This document shows positions 49,794 through 58,416 of a DNA stretch of 64,000 nt, one piece after another. The DNA is taken from assembly GCF_013377015.1 (NCBI RefSeq), contig NZ_JACABA010000004.1, positions 200,336 to 264,335 of the forward strand. The letters are read 5' to 3'. Position numbers and translations under genes: made by a program. Position 1 is the first letter of the stretch. Every line of letters begins with the position of its first letter. Below the pieces are notes generated by a model, which was not told the origin of the DNA, made no database searches, and saw only the letters and a program-made list of their open reading frames with translations. This stretch comes from Rhodopseudomonas sp. (GTDB lineage Bacteria; Pseudomonadota; Alphaproteobacteria; Rhizobiales; Xanthobacteraceae).

Positions 49794-51194
49794 ATGAACG
49801 CCAATCTTTCCGCACTTCTGTATCTGATCGCCGGCGCGCTTTTCATTCTGTCGCTGCGCGGTCTGTCGTCGCCGGCCACCAGCCGGCAGGGCAACTTCTT
49901 AGGCATGACCGGCATGGGGATCGCGGTCCTAACCACGCTGGCAGGCCACCCGCCGGCCGACTTCATCGGCTGGATCCTGGTGATCCTCGGCATCGCCATC
50001 GGTGGCAGCATCGGCGCGGTGATCGCCCGCAAGGTGCCGATGACCTCGATGCCCGAACTGGTCGCCGCGTTCCACTCGCTGGTCGGCATGGCGGCGGTGC
50101 TGGTCGCGGCCGGCGCGTTCTACGCGCCCGAAGCCTTCGACATCGGCACCCCCGGCAACATCCACGGCGCCAGCCTGATCGAAATGTCGCTCGGCGTCGC
50201 GATCGGCGCCCTGACCTTCACCGGTTCGGTGATCGCCTTCGCCAAGCTGAGCGGCCGGATGAGCGGCGCGCCGATCATTCTGCCTGGGCGCCACGTCGTC
50301 AACATCCTGCTCGGCGTCGTGATGGTGGCGGCGATCGTCTATCTGGTGGCGACCGGCAACGAGATCGCGTTCTGGGTCATCACCGGCATCGCGCTGCTGC
50401 TCGGGGCATTGCTGATCATCCCGATCGGCGGCGCCGACATGCCGGTCGTGATCTCGATGCTGAACTCCTATTCGGGCTGGGCCGCGGCCGGCATCGGCTT
50501 CACCCTGGGCAATTCGGCGCTGATCATCACCGGCGCTCTGGTCGGCTCCTCGGGCGCGATCCTGTCCTACATCATGTGCCACGCGATGAACCGCTCCTTC
50601 ATCTCGGTGATCCTCGGCGGCTTCGGCGGCGAGACCGCCGCGGCCGGCGCCGGCGCCGGCGGCGAAGTCCGTCCGGTCAAGATCGGCTCCGCGGATGATG
50701 CGGCCTACATCATGAAGAACGCCCAGAAGGTCATCATCGTGCCCGGCTACGGCATGGCGGTGGCGCAGGCCCAGCACGCGCTGCGCGAAATGGCCGACAT
50801 TCTGAAGGAGGAGGGCGTGGAGGTGAAATACGCGATTCATCCGGTCGCCGGCCGTATGCCGGGCCACATGAACGTGCTGCTCGCCGAAGCCAACGTGCCC
50901 TATGACGAGGTGTTCGAACTCGAGGACATCAACTCGGAATTCGCCCAGGCCGACATTGCCTTCGTGATCGGCGCCAACGACGTCACCAACCCGGCCGCCG
51001 AGGACGACAAGACTTCGCCGATCTACGGCATGCCGGTGCTGCAGGTCTGGAAGGCCGGCACCGTGATGTTCATCAAGCGCTCGCTCGCCTCCGGCTATGC
51101 CGGCATCGACAATCCGCTATTCTATCGCGACAATACGATGATGCTGCTGGGCGACGCCAAGAAGATGACCGAGAACATCGTCAAGGCGCTGTAA
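49794..51194 (+). CDS. pntB: NAD(P) transhydrogenase beta subunit
   Basis: A 466-residue subunit with about nine membrane helices (residues 1-270) and a C-terminal NADP(H)-binding domain III beginning near residue 290. Key segments: GNSALIITGALVGSSGAILSYIMC, IVPGYGMAVAQAQHAL, HPVAGRMPGHMNVLLAEANVPYDEV and the final IDNPLFYRDNTMMLLGDAKKM. It completes the proton-translocating enzyme and ends 26 bp before a strong terminator. Confidence 0.96.
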   Translation: MNANLSALLYLIAGALFILSLRGLSSPATSRQGNFLGMTGMGIAVLTTLAGHPPADFIGWILVILGIAIGGSIGAVIARKVPMTSMPELVAAFHSLVGMAAVLVAAGAFYAPEAFDIGTPGNIHGASLIEMSLGVAIGALTFTGSVIAFAKLSGRMSGAPIILPGRHVVNILLGVVMVAAIVYLVATGNEIAFWVITGIALLLGALLIIPIGGADMPVVISMLNSYSGWAAAGIGFTLGNSALIITGALVGSSGAILSYIMCHAMNRSFISVILGGFGGETAAAGAGAGGEVRPVKIGSADDAAYIMKNAQKVIIVPGYGMAVAQAQHALREMADILKEEGVEVKYAIHPVAGRMPGHMNVLLAEANVPYDEVFELEDINSEFAQADIAFVIGANDVTNPAAEDDKTSPIYGMPVLQVWKAGTVMFIKRSLASGYAGIDNPLFYRDNTMMLLGDAKKMTENIVKAL

Positions 51195-51219
51195 CCCTTT
51201 CGCTGAAGGATTTGATGCA

Positions 51220-51249
51220 AACGCCCGGCCGCGAGGCCGGGCGTTTTTG
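51220..51249 (+). terminator. Rho-independent terminator of the pnt operon
   Basis: An 11-bp perfect stem, AACGCCCGGCC with GGCCGGGCGTT, a GCGA tetraloop and a TTTTT tract. It lies 25 bp after pntB and 9 bp before the convergent VOC gene, so it may act in both directions. Confidence 0.92.
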
Positions 51250-51258
51250 TCGGTGCGA

Positions 51259-51657
51259 TCAGGCTGATGCGGCAGCGTCCTTGGGCAGACGATGCATCGC
51301 GCAGAGCTTGTTGCCGTCGGGATCGCGCAGATAGGCGAGATAGAGCTTCACGCCGCCCATCTCGCGCACGCCCGGCGGATTCTCGCAGGGCGTCGCGCCA
51401 CTGGCGATGCCGGCGGCGTGCCAGGCGTCGGCTGCCTCGGTCGATGGGGCGACGAAGCCGATGGTGCCGCCATTGGCCGGCGTCGCGGGCTTGCCGTCGA
51501 TCGGCTTCGACACCGCGAAGGTGCCCGTCTTGGTACGATAGAAAATCCGGTGGCGATCAACCACGGCGGGTGCAATACCCAGCGTACCGAGCAGCTTGTC
51601 ATAAAATGACTTCGCCGCTTCGAGGTCGTTGGTGCCGATCATGACGTGTGAAAACAT
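51259..51657 (-). CDS. VOC (glyoxalase/bleomycin resistance) superfamily protein
   Basis: A 132-residue metal-dependent enzyme of the vicinal-oxygen-chelate fold: MFSHVMIGTNDLEAAKSFYDKLLG at the N-terminus, then FAVSKPIDGKPATPANGGTIGFVAPS and LAYLRDPDGNKLCAMH at the C-terminus. His, Glu and Gln/Asp positions of the betaalphabetabetabeta modules can supply metal ligands. The start ATG at 51657 has GGGAGAGG upstream; a longer reading to 52212 overlaps the cupin gene on the other strand and is rejected. The gene is divergent from the cupin gene (168 bp). The substrate is unknown. Confidence 0.92.
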   Translation of the reverse strand: MFSHVMIGTNDLEAAKSFYDKLLGTLGIAPAVVDRHRIFYRTKTGTFAVSKPIDGKPATPANGGTIGFVAPSTEAADAWHAAGIASGATPCENPPGVREMGGVKLYLAYLRDPDGNKLCAMHRLPKDAAASA

Positions 51658-51825
51658 CTCGCTTCCTCTCCCGATATCTTTCAAGCTCACCTGAGGGTGA
51701 TATCCGACTATACCCACCGCTGACGACTTGGCGAGCCGGCATGGCGCAGCCGCAGCAGCATCTGCAGGTGTTCGCGCGATTTCTGCTAAGGTGTGCGTGC
51801 CGTAACCGAACCAAGGACCGCCGAC

Positions 51826-52110
51826 ATGCTCGAAGCTAAATCCGACGTCCAGCAGGATACCCCGGAAGTTCGTGTCACCGAATGGCGGCTGGCGCCGGGC
51901 GCTTCGACCGGGCCCCATACCCACGGCATGGACTATGTGATCGTGCCGATGACCACCAGCGTCATGACCATCGTGGCACCGGACGGCACCCGCTCGCAGG
52001 CGCCGATCACCACCGGCAAATCCTATTTCCGCAAGGCCGGCGTTGAGCACGACGTATTCAACGAAACCGCCACCGAGATCGTGTTTCTCGAGGTCGAGCT
52101 GAAACCTTAA
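51826..52110 (+). CDS. Small cupin-domain protein
   Basis: A 94-residue single-domain cupin. The two cupin motifs are recognisable: GPHTHGMDYVIVPMTT (metal-binding His pair) and HDVFNETATEIVFLEVEL. AAGGA lies eight bases before the ATG at 51826. It is divergent from the VOC gene; the two small metalloenzymes could act in the same detoxification or catabolic step (speculation). No specific function is recognised. Confidence 0.9.
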   Translation: MLEAKSDVQQDTPEVRVTEWRLAPGASTGPHTHGMDYVIVPMTTSVMTIVAPDGTRSQAPITTGKSYFRKAGVEHDVFNETATEIVFLEVELKP

Positions 52111-52247
52111 GTTAAGATTGTATGAAGCCCGGCCGCAGCGTCCGCGCGGCGCGGTCGGGTTTCTTCCGCCTTGCCACCGATCTGTCGCAGTTGATCCCTC
52201 AATCAGCCTCAAACCTCACGCATCAAGCGGTGGGGAAGAGGCCGGCA

Positions 52248-53120
52248 ATGCAGAAATACGTCAAATACATTTCCAAGTTCATTTCCGACATTCTGCCGTC
52301 GGTGGTCGCGACCATCATCGGGGCGTATATCGTCAACCACTACATCGCCGCCAAGCCGGACGCGCCGGCTGCGAGCGCCGTCGTCGCCAAGGCGACCGAC
52401 GATGCCGCTGGCAAGGGGTTGAGGATCGAGGCAAAGCCGGGCGTTGCGCCGGCCGGGACCGCGAGCGCGCCTGACCCGGTCAAGGGCAAGGGCGCCATTG
52501 AGAAGAGCGTCGCGGAAAAACCGAGCGGCGAAAAGCCCACCGAGAAAGCTGCCGACAAGCTGACCGGAACGCATCAAACCACGATTCGTGACCGGGCGGT
52601 TGCCAAGGCCGCGGCGCCAGCTGCTGCGTCACCGGCCACAACGGGCTCGGTGCCGAGCGCGGCGCCGGCCGAGCCCGCCACGCAGGAAGAGCGCCGCGAC
52701 GCCAACGAGCTAGCCCGCGCGGCGATCGAGCGGCTGCGGCCTCCGACTGCCGCCGCGCGTCCTGCCGAGGCTTCTCCGCGCATGCAGGAAGCCGCACGCA
52801 TGCAGGAACCACCGCATGCCGTCGTGCCGCTGCAGCCGCTGCCGCCCCCGGTCGACGTGACGATGCCGGCGCCAGCCTCGGCCAGTACCTTTATTCCCGG
52901 CGTCAATGCCGCGCTGCCGCCGACCGCTAGCCCCCCCTATACCTATTCTGCTTCTGCCAACGGGCGTGACGACGATCCGCGGCGCCCGAGCCCGCCGGCG
53001 GAGATTCCGCCGCCGGCGTTCGTCCTTCAAGCCGATGCCGTCCCTCCCGCGCGCCGCACGGTCGCCGAGGATGTGTTGCTGGCGGCGAAGTCGGTGTTTC
53101 ATGCGGTGTTGCCGCGATAG
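52248..53120 (+). CDS. Membrane-anchored low-complexity protein
   Basis: A 290-residue protein with one N-terminal membrane helix (about 17-35, LPSVVATIIGAYIVNHYIA) and a long Ala/Pro/Lys-rich tail (SAEKPSGEKP, PAAASPATTGSVPSAAPAEPATQ, PPPAFVLQADAVPPARRTV). The final ~25 residues (TVAEDVLLAAKSVFHAVLPR) form an amphipathic helix. The ATG at 52248 has GGGGAAGAGG; an earlier in-frame ATG at 52122 adds a region without coding character. It may be a periplasm-spanning or cytoplasmic scaffold protein. No family is recognised. Confidence 0.75.
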   Translation: MQKYVKYISKFISDILPSVVATIIGAYIVNHYIAAKPDAPAASAVVAKATDDAAGKGLRIEAKPGVAPAGTASAPDPVKGKGAIEKSVAEKPSGEKPTEKAADKLTGTHQTTIRDRAVAKAAAPAAASPATTGSVPSAAPAEPATQEERRDANELARAAIERLRPPTAAARPAEASPRMQEAARMQEPPHAVVPLQPLPPPVDVTMPAPASASTFIPGVNAALPPTASPPYTYSASANGRDDDPRRPSPPAEIPPPAFVLQADAVPPARRTVAEDVLLAAKSVFHAVLPR

Positions 53121-53298
53121 CGGCGGGACGGAGCGCCGGACTCAGAACGTGTCGGAGGTCTGTCCGGCCTTGCCGCTGAGCTGCGCAAAGCCATCATGGC
53201 GGCGTATCTTTGGGACGACGATTGACGGCGCGGGCATAGCAGCCGGGCGCCTTGGCCTGGTCGATCTCGGGATCGAAATTGCGTCGGCCAAAACGACA
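53121..53298. other. Convergent spacer without a gene
   Basis: This 178-bp segment between the low-complexity protein and the rpsU terminator contains only short shadow frames. Confidence 0.4.
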
Positions 53299-53320
53299 AC
53301 GCGGGCGCAAGCGCCCGCGT
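53299..53320 (-). terminator. Rho-independent terminator of rpsU
   Basis: ACGCGGGCG and CGCCCGCGT form a perfect 9-bp stem with a four-base loop, 28 bp beyond the rpsU stop. Read leftward it is followed by TGTCGTTTTGG, a T-rich tract. Confidence 0.75.
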
Positions 53321-53348
53321 CATTCGAATCACCAAAAAATTGGGACGA

Positions 53349-53648
53349 TCAGCGCGGTCCGCGCGGACCCGCGCCGGGGCCGCCAGGACGACCGCCACGC
53401 TCGCCGCCAGCAGCCGCGCCGAACACCGGCTTCGGCTTCATCGGCAGCAGACCTTCGCGCTGCAGCTTCTTGCGGGCCAGCTTGCGCGCGCGGCGCACGG
53501 CTTCGGCCTTTTCGCGAGCCTTCTTCTCAGACGGCTTTTCATAGTGCCCGCGGAGCTTCATCTCGCGGAAAATGCCCTCGCGCTGCATCTTCTTCTTCAG
53601 CGCCTTGAGAGCTTGATCGACGTTATTATCGCGAACGAGAACCTGCAC
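53349..53648 (-). CDS. rpsU: Ribosomal protein S21 (bS21)
   Basis: A 99-residue 30S protein: [61 protein letters not shown] covers the conserved part, followed by a Gly/Pro/Arg-rich extension ([19 protein letters not shown]) typical of bradyrhizobial S21. The start is a GTG at 53648 with GAGG upstream; the longer reading to 53711 is not conserved. It lies downstream of purEK but has its own promoter region. Confidence 0.95.
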   Translation of the reverse strand: MQVLVRDNNVDQALKALKKKMQREGIFREMKLRGHYEKPSEKKAREKAEAVRRARKLARKKLQREGLLPMKPKPVFGAAAGGERGGRPGGPGAGPRGPR

Positions 53649-53864
53649 GCGGCATCCTCTTTCATTTATCGGATTGAAATTCTGAGAAAGCGAAGGGCCG
53701 ACTAAGGCCAAGCCCTTAACCTCAAGGGCGCGGATGTATCAGATCGGGTCGGCAATGTCCACCTCGCCAGGGAACAAGTTTGCAGCGATTGCCCGCCAAA
53801 AAACCGGGCTCGGCCCACCGTTGCTCGCAGGCCACAAAGCGGCGTGCGGCGGCCCCAAACTCAG

Positions 53865-54968
53865 TCATTTTCGCCGCGGGGCGGTCACCTCGGTGACATG
53901 CCCCATCTTGCGGCCGGCCTGGGCGTCACGCTTGCCGTACAGATGCACACTGGCGCCCGGGATGGTCAGCCAGCGCTCATAGTCGTTGATGTCGTCGCCG
54001 ATCAGATTGGTCATGGTGACGTCGCCATGGCGGACCGGATTCGCCAGCGGCCAGCCTGCGATCGCCCGGACGTGCTGCTCGAATTGCGAGATCGAGGCGC
54101 CGTCCAGGGTCCAGTGGCCGGAATTGTGTACCCGGGGCGCGATTTCGTTAACCAGCAGGGTCGGGCCGTCAGCGCCCGGCACCACGAACAGTTCGACCGC
54201 CAGCACCCCGATATAATCCAGCGCGCGGGCGATGGTCTCGGCGATGCCGCGCGCCTGCGCCGCCAGCGCGTCGGAAATCGCCGCCGGCGCCCGCGAGGTC
54301 TTCAGGATGTGATGGCGATGCTCGTTTTCGGTAACGTCGAAGCAAACCACCTGGCCGTCGGCGCCACGCGCGGCGATCACCGAGATTTCCCGCTCGAACG
54401 GCACGAACGCCTCCAGGATGGCGGCGCGGGTGGCCAAATCGTCCCACACCGCATCGAGATCGGCACCGTCGCGGATGATCGCCTGGCCCTTGCCGTCATA
54501 GCCGAACCGCCGCGTCTTCAGCACTGCCGGCAGCCCGATCGTCGCCACCGCCGCGCGCAGCCCCTGCGCCGAGGTGACGTCGGCATAGCGCGCGGTACCG
54601 ATCCCAAGCCGGGTGACGAAGTCCTTTTCGGCGAGGCGGTCCTGGGTGGTCTCCAGGATGCTGCGATCGGGCAGCACCGGCCGCCGCGCCGCCAGGATCA
54701 TCGCCGCCGAGGACGGCACGTTCTCGAACTCGTAGGTGATGACGTCGACGTCGGCGGCGAACAGCTCCAGCGCCTCGACGTCGGCATATTCGGCGCAGGT
54801 CGCATTTTGCACCACGTCGAACGCCGGCGAATCCGGATCCGGCGAAAACACATGGCATTTCAGGCCAAGGCGCGCCGCCGCCAGCGCCAGCATGCGGCCG
54901 AGCTGGCCGCCGCCGAGAATACCGATGGTGTCACCGGGCTTCAGCTTCAGTATCCTCGGATCCGTCAC
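53865..54968 (-). CDS. purK: PurK, N5-carboxyaminoimidazole ribonucleotide synthase
   Basis: A 367-residue ATP-grasp enzyme of purine biosynthesis converting AIR, bicarbonate and ATP into N5-CAIR, the substrate for PurE. Signature blocks: [24 protein letters not shown], the ATP-grasp [12 protein letters not shown], and [30 protein letters not shown]. Its ATG overlaps the purE stop by 4 bp (ATGA at 54965-54968), so purE-purK are translated together. Confidence 0.96.
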   Translation of the reverse strand: MTDPRILKLKPGDTIGILGGGQLGRMLALAAARLGLKCHVFSPDPDSPAFDVVQNATCAEYADVEALELFAADVDVITYEFENVPSSAAMILAARRPVLPDRSILETTQDRLAEKDFVTRLGIGTARYADVTSAQGLRAAVATIGLPAVLKTRRFGYDGKGQAIIRDGADLDAVWDDLATRAAILEAFVPFEREISVIAARGADGQVVCFDVTENEHRHHILKTSRAPAAISDALAAQARGIAETIARALDYIGVLAVELFVVPGADGPTLLVNEIAPRVHNSGHWTLDGASISQFEQHVRAIAGWPLANPVRHGDVTMTNLIGDDINDYERWLTIPGASVHLYGKRDAQAGRKMGHVTEVTAPRRK

Positions 54969-55453
54969 GCCGACCCCTCCGGGCGGGCGGCGACCGCGTC
55001 AGTCTGCTGCTTGCGCCACGTCGCAAGCCGGGCCGCGAGCGCTTCGTCGGTCAGCGCCAGCACGCCGGCCGCCAGCAGCGCGGCGTTGATCGCGCCGGGC
55101 TTGCCGATCGCCAGCGTTCCGACCGGAATCCCGGCCGGCATCTGTACGATCGAATACAGCGAATCCAGGCCGGACAGCGCCTTGGATTGGATCGGAACCC
55201 CGAACACCGGCAATTCGGTCAGCGCGGCGGCCATCCCCGGCAAATGCGCCGCGCCGCCGGCGCCGGCGATGATGATCCGGTAGCCTGCTGCTTTGGCGCC
55301 CTTGGCGAAGGCGTAGAGCCGATCCGGGGTACGGTGGGCAGAGACGATCTGCTGGTCATGCGGAATTCCGAGCACGCTCAGCGTCTCGGCGGTATGGCGC
55401 ATGGTGTCCCAGTCCGACTGGCTTCCCATGATGATCGCGACCGGGACTGTCAT
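54965..55453 (-). CDS. purE: PurE, N5-CAIR mutase
   Basis: A 162-residue class I PurE that isomerises N5-CAIR to CAIR. Motifs: [45 protein letters not shown] (AHRTP with catalytic His) and [16 protein letters not shown]. The C-terminus is GWRKQQT-type in related proteins; here [12 protein letters not shown]. It is the first gene of the leftward purEK operon. The start at 55453 has a GAAAGAA-type purine stretch upstream. Confidence 0.96.
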   Translation of the reverse strand: MTVPVAIIMGSQSDWDTMRHTAETLSVLGIPHDQQIVSAHRTPDRLYAFAKGAKAAGYRIIIAGAGGAAHLPGMAAALTELPVFGVPIQSKALSGLDSLYSIVQMPAGIPVGTLAIGKPGAINAALLAAGVLALTDEALAARLATWRKQQTDAVAARPEGSA

Positions 55454-55579
55454 TCAAATAATTCTTTCGAGAATCCAGAAACATAGAGGGGAATTATAGG
55501 TCTGCCCGAGGCGCTGGCAAGGCGTCGCGAATGGACTATCCTTTCTTGGTGAAGACCGGCAAGTGTTGTGGCGATTCCC

Positions 55580-56254
55580 ATGAGAAAGAAATCCAAGGCA
55601 TTGGTCTCATCGAGACCGTCGCGATCGCGCAACACCGCCACCAAGCCGGCGGCGAAGCCGCTTGCCCGGCTACCCGCCGCCGCCCGGCTGGAAATCCGGC
55701 GGCTGAAGGCGCAACTCGCCGCTGCCCAGGCCATGGTCGACGAGCTTCGCGCCAGCGCCGACACCGATTTCCTGCTTGAGATTCTGAACCGCCGGGGATT
55801 TGTCCGCGAACTGAACCGTTCGATCGCCTACATTAAGCGGTATCAGGCGACCGGGGCATTGATCGTGCTGGATGTCGATCGCCTCAAGCCGGTGAACGAT
55901 ACGTTCGGCCATGCCGCGGGAGACGCTGTGCTGAAGGCGGTCGTGGCCGCGCTGTCGCGCCATGTCAGAGCGTCGGACCTGATCGGACGGCTCGGCGGCG
56001 ACGAGTTCGCGCTATTGCTATGGAATCTGAGCGAGCGAGACGCGCTGGCCAAGGCCGAGGCGCTGGAAGCCGCGGTCGATCATCTGCGGATCGACTTCGA
56101 GGGCCACACGATTGCGGTCGGCATCTCCGCCGGCGTCGCGATCCTCGGGCCGGACTCCGACGCCGCCGCGGCGCTGAAGCAGGCGGACCAGGCGATGTAT
56201 GCGCGCAAGGCCGAGCGCAAAAGCGAACGCGGCCTGGCGGCGATCAGGCGATGA
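55580..56254 (+). CDS. Cytoplasmic diguanylate cyclase (GGDEF)
   Basis: A 224-residue protein with a basic N-terminus and a helical linker (KAQLAAAQAMVDELRASADTDFL), followed by a GGDEF domain: LDVDRLKPVNDTFGHAAGD with the metal/base residues, then GRLGGDEFALLL. The I-site RxxD is present (VRASDLIGRLGG), so feedback inhibition by c-di-GMP is expected. There is no sensory domain beyond the coiled region. GTG at 55568 is an alternative start. It is divergent from purE and convergent with the DUF465 gene, which overlaps its 3' end by 11 bp. Confidence 0.92.
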   Translation: MRKKSKALVSSRPSRSRNTATKPAAKPLARLPAAARLEIRRLKAQLAAAQAMVDELRASADTDFLLEILNRRGFVRELNRSIAYIKRYQATGALIVLDVDRLKPVNDTFGHAAGDAVLKAVVAALSRHVRASDLIGRLGGDEFALLLWNLSERDALAKAEALEAAVDHLRIDFEGHTIAVGISAGVAILGPDSDAAAALKQADQAMYARKAERKSERGLAAIRR

Positions 56255-56450
56255 TATCCGGAGTGATCTGATCTTCGATAAAGGCGATGCGGTCGCGCAG
56301 ATTCAACTTGCGCTTCTTCAGCCGTTGCAGCCGGAGCAGGTCGGGGGCGGGCGAATGATGCAAGGCGTCGATCGCCGCATCGAGATCGCGGTGTTCCTGT
56401 TGCAGCCTTGCGAGCTCGGCATCGAGTTCGCGCTCGTCTTCGTCGGTCAT
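56244..56450 (-). CDS. DUF465 (YdcH-like) small coiled-coil protein, copy 1
   Basis: A 68-residue protein: TDEDERELDAELARLQQEHRDLDAAIDAL then RLQRLKKRKLNLRDRIAFIED, the typical LKKRKLxLKDxI pattern of DUF465. It is predicted as one helix hairpin. Function of the family is unknown. It ends inside the 3' end of the convergent GGDEF gene. Confidence 0.9.
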   Translation of the reverse strand: MTDEDERELDAELARLQQEHRDLDAAIDALHHSPAPDLLRLQRLKKRKLNLRDRIAFIEDQITPDIIA

Positions 56451-56813
56451 GACATGAGTTTGGTTGAATCGCGAACGGGTCGCGAAAGGATTCCGATTTG
56501 CTGCGCCGAACTATCGCTCGCGCCGGCCAAGGTAGCAAGCCGGAGGCTCCTGCATATTTCGGTTAGCGCCCGGCTCGGGGTGATTGTCGACGATCGGGCT
56601 GTCGACCAAGGCAGCGTCGGGATTGTTCCGGACGCCTCCCGGCGATCGGTGTCGGGATTCGTTCCCGGTACCGGGAATTGTGTCGGTCACTATTCGTTTC
56701 AGATGATTCTTGAATGTGACAATTGTGATTCGAAACCCATCGACAGTCTCTCCGAGACATGTACACTCCATTGTCCGGATCGAATCTGATCTCACTCACC
56801 GAGGAGGTTTCGT
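56451..56813. other. Divergent spacer between the two DUF465 genes
   Basis: This 363-bp AT-richer region holds the promoters of the two DUF465 genes. A central ACAATTGT palindrome is visible near 56719-56726, but no known regulator consensus. No gene is supported here. Confidence 0.45.
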
Positions 56814-56999
56814 ATGGCACTTCAGGCGCATCTCGTTGAACTGGAACGGAAACACAAGGTTCTCGAAACCGAACTGCACGACGCGCTCGTGCATCTTTCC
56901 ACGGACGATCTGCGAATAGTCGAGTTGAAGCGCCGTAAACTGATGGTCAGGGACGCGATCGAAAAGGTGAAACAGACCGTCGGAGAGACGCTGCACTAG
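56814..56999 (+). CDS. DUF465 (YdcH-like) small coiled-coil protein, copy 2
   Basis: A 61-residue protein: ALQAHLVELERKHKVLETELHDALVHLSTDDLRIVELKRRKLMVRDAIEKV shows the DUF465 pattern with LKRRKLMVRDAI. GGAGG is well placed before the ATG at 56814. It is divergent from the first DUF465 gene, so the region holds two paralogues in back-to-back layout. Confidence 0.92.
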   Translation: MALQAHLVELERKHKVLETELHDALVHLSTDDLRIVELKRRKLMVRDAIEKVKQTVGETLH

Positions 57000-57121
57000 C
57001 GTCATTGGGTCGCAGGATTACTCCACCACAAATGCCTTGATCCACCTTTACCGGCGTTCGTTCCGGCACCGGCTCAGGGTGCGACCAAGGCATCCCGTGG
57101 TGGACCCGACCGCTTACATGT

Positions 57122-58225
57122 CTAGACAGCAGCGAGAACGGCGACGTAGTCGGCAATAGCCAGCGACGCCGTAAGGCCGGGCGATTCAATCCCGAACAGA
57201 TTGATCAGCCCGGCTACGCCGTGATCGCGCGGTCCCTGAATGACGAAATCCTGCACTGCCACCGCCGGGGGGACGATCTTCGGACGGATTCCCGAATAGG
57301 CTGGCGCCAATGCGCCGTCGGGCAAGCCGGGCCAATAGCGGCGGATCGCCGGATAGAATCGCTCCGCCCGGGCAGGATCGACCGCGTAGTCGATCTTATC
57401 GACCCATTCGACGTCGGGCCCGAACCGGGCCTGTCCTGCCAGGTCGAGGGTCAGATGCACCCCGAGCCCGCCCGGCTCCGGCACCGGATAGATCAGGTGC
57501 GAGAACGGCGCGCGCGCGCTGCAACTGAAATAGTTGCCTTTGGCCAGATAGGCTGCCGGCACCAGTTCGGCCGGCATCGATGTGATACTCCGCGCCACCG
57601 CGGTCGCGGCCAGCCCCGCGGCGTTGACCAGCAGGCGGCATCCCAAGGCCATCGGCGCCTCGCCGCCGATCTCCAGCACAAAGCCGTCGGCGGTGGCGTT
57701 GGCCCTCAGCAGCGGCGCATGAAAGGCGCAGGCCGCGCCGGCATCCTCGGCGTCGCCGCGCAGCGCCAGCATGTAAGCGTGGCTGTCGATGATGCCGGTC
57801 GACGGCGACAGCAGCGCCGCTTCGCAATTCAGCGCCGGCTCCAGCGACCACGCCGCCGCGGCGTCGAGCGTCCGCAGATCGTCGACGCCGTTTGCTGCGG
57901 CATGGGCCTGGATCGATTTTAGCCTTTCCGATTCGGCCGGTGTGGTGGCAACGATCAGCTTGCCGCAATTGCGATGCGGGATGCCGTGATCCCCGCAGTA
58001 GTCGTACAGCGCGCGCTTGCCGGCGACGCATAGCCGGGCCATCAGGCTTCCGCCGCGATAATAGATGCCGGCGTGAATCACCTCGCTGTTGCGCGACGAG
58101 GTTGCGGTGCCGATCGTTTCCGCCGTCTCCAGGACAATCACCTCGAGTCCGGTTCGCGCCAGCCGCCGTGCCGTCGCAAGCCCGATCACGCCGGCGCCGA
58201 CGACGACGCATTCAACTCTTTCCAT
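57122..58225 (-). CDS. lhgO: FAD-dependent oxidase of the L-2-hydroxyglutarate oxidase (LhgO) type
   Basis: A 367-residue DAO-fold flavoenzyme. N-terminal FAD motif [63 protein letters not shown] is highly characteristic of LhgO; C-terminal [36 protein letters not shown] carries the second FAD contact. It oxidises L-2-hydroxyglutarate to 2-oxoglutarate, feeding electrons to the quinone pool. The ATG at 58225 ([10 protein letters not shown]) is preferred over a more distant in-frame start at 58306. Neighbours are unrelated. Confidence 0.9.
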   Translation of the reverse strand: MERVECVVVGAGVIGLATARRLARTGLEVIVLETAETIGTATSSRNSEVIHAGIYYRGGSLMARLCVAGKRALYDYCGDHGIPHRNCGKLIVATTPAESERLKSIQAHAAANGVDDLRTLDAAAAWSLEPALNCEAALLSPSTGIIDSHAYMLALRGDAEDAGAACAFHAPLLRANATADGFVLEIGGEAPMALGCRLLVNAAGLAATAVARSITSMPAELVPAAYLAKGNYFSCSARAPFSHLIYPVPEPGGLGVHLTLDLAGQARFGPDVEWVDKIDYAVDPARAERFYPAIRRYWPGLPDGALAPAYSGIRPKIVPPAVAVQDFVIQGPRDHGVAGLINLFGIESPGLTASLAIADYVAVLAAV

Positions 58226-58416
58226 TTCACACTCGAAACCTGAACCGATCTTCAGATCATTAAGACCGCGGCTGGAACTCCGCTTTGTTATCGCGACGTT
58301 AACCATGCGGGGTCAATTGGTGAAATTTAAGTCAAATTGTCCGACCCCGGACATGCTCGTTTACGCCATCCAAACTCGTCCAGCGAGAAAATGCACCAGG
58401 AAGTTCCGGGTGTTTC

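Noticed and set aside
53844-55283. 479-codon plus-strand open frame opposite purE-purK
   Set aside because: Shadow of two unambiguous purine genes.
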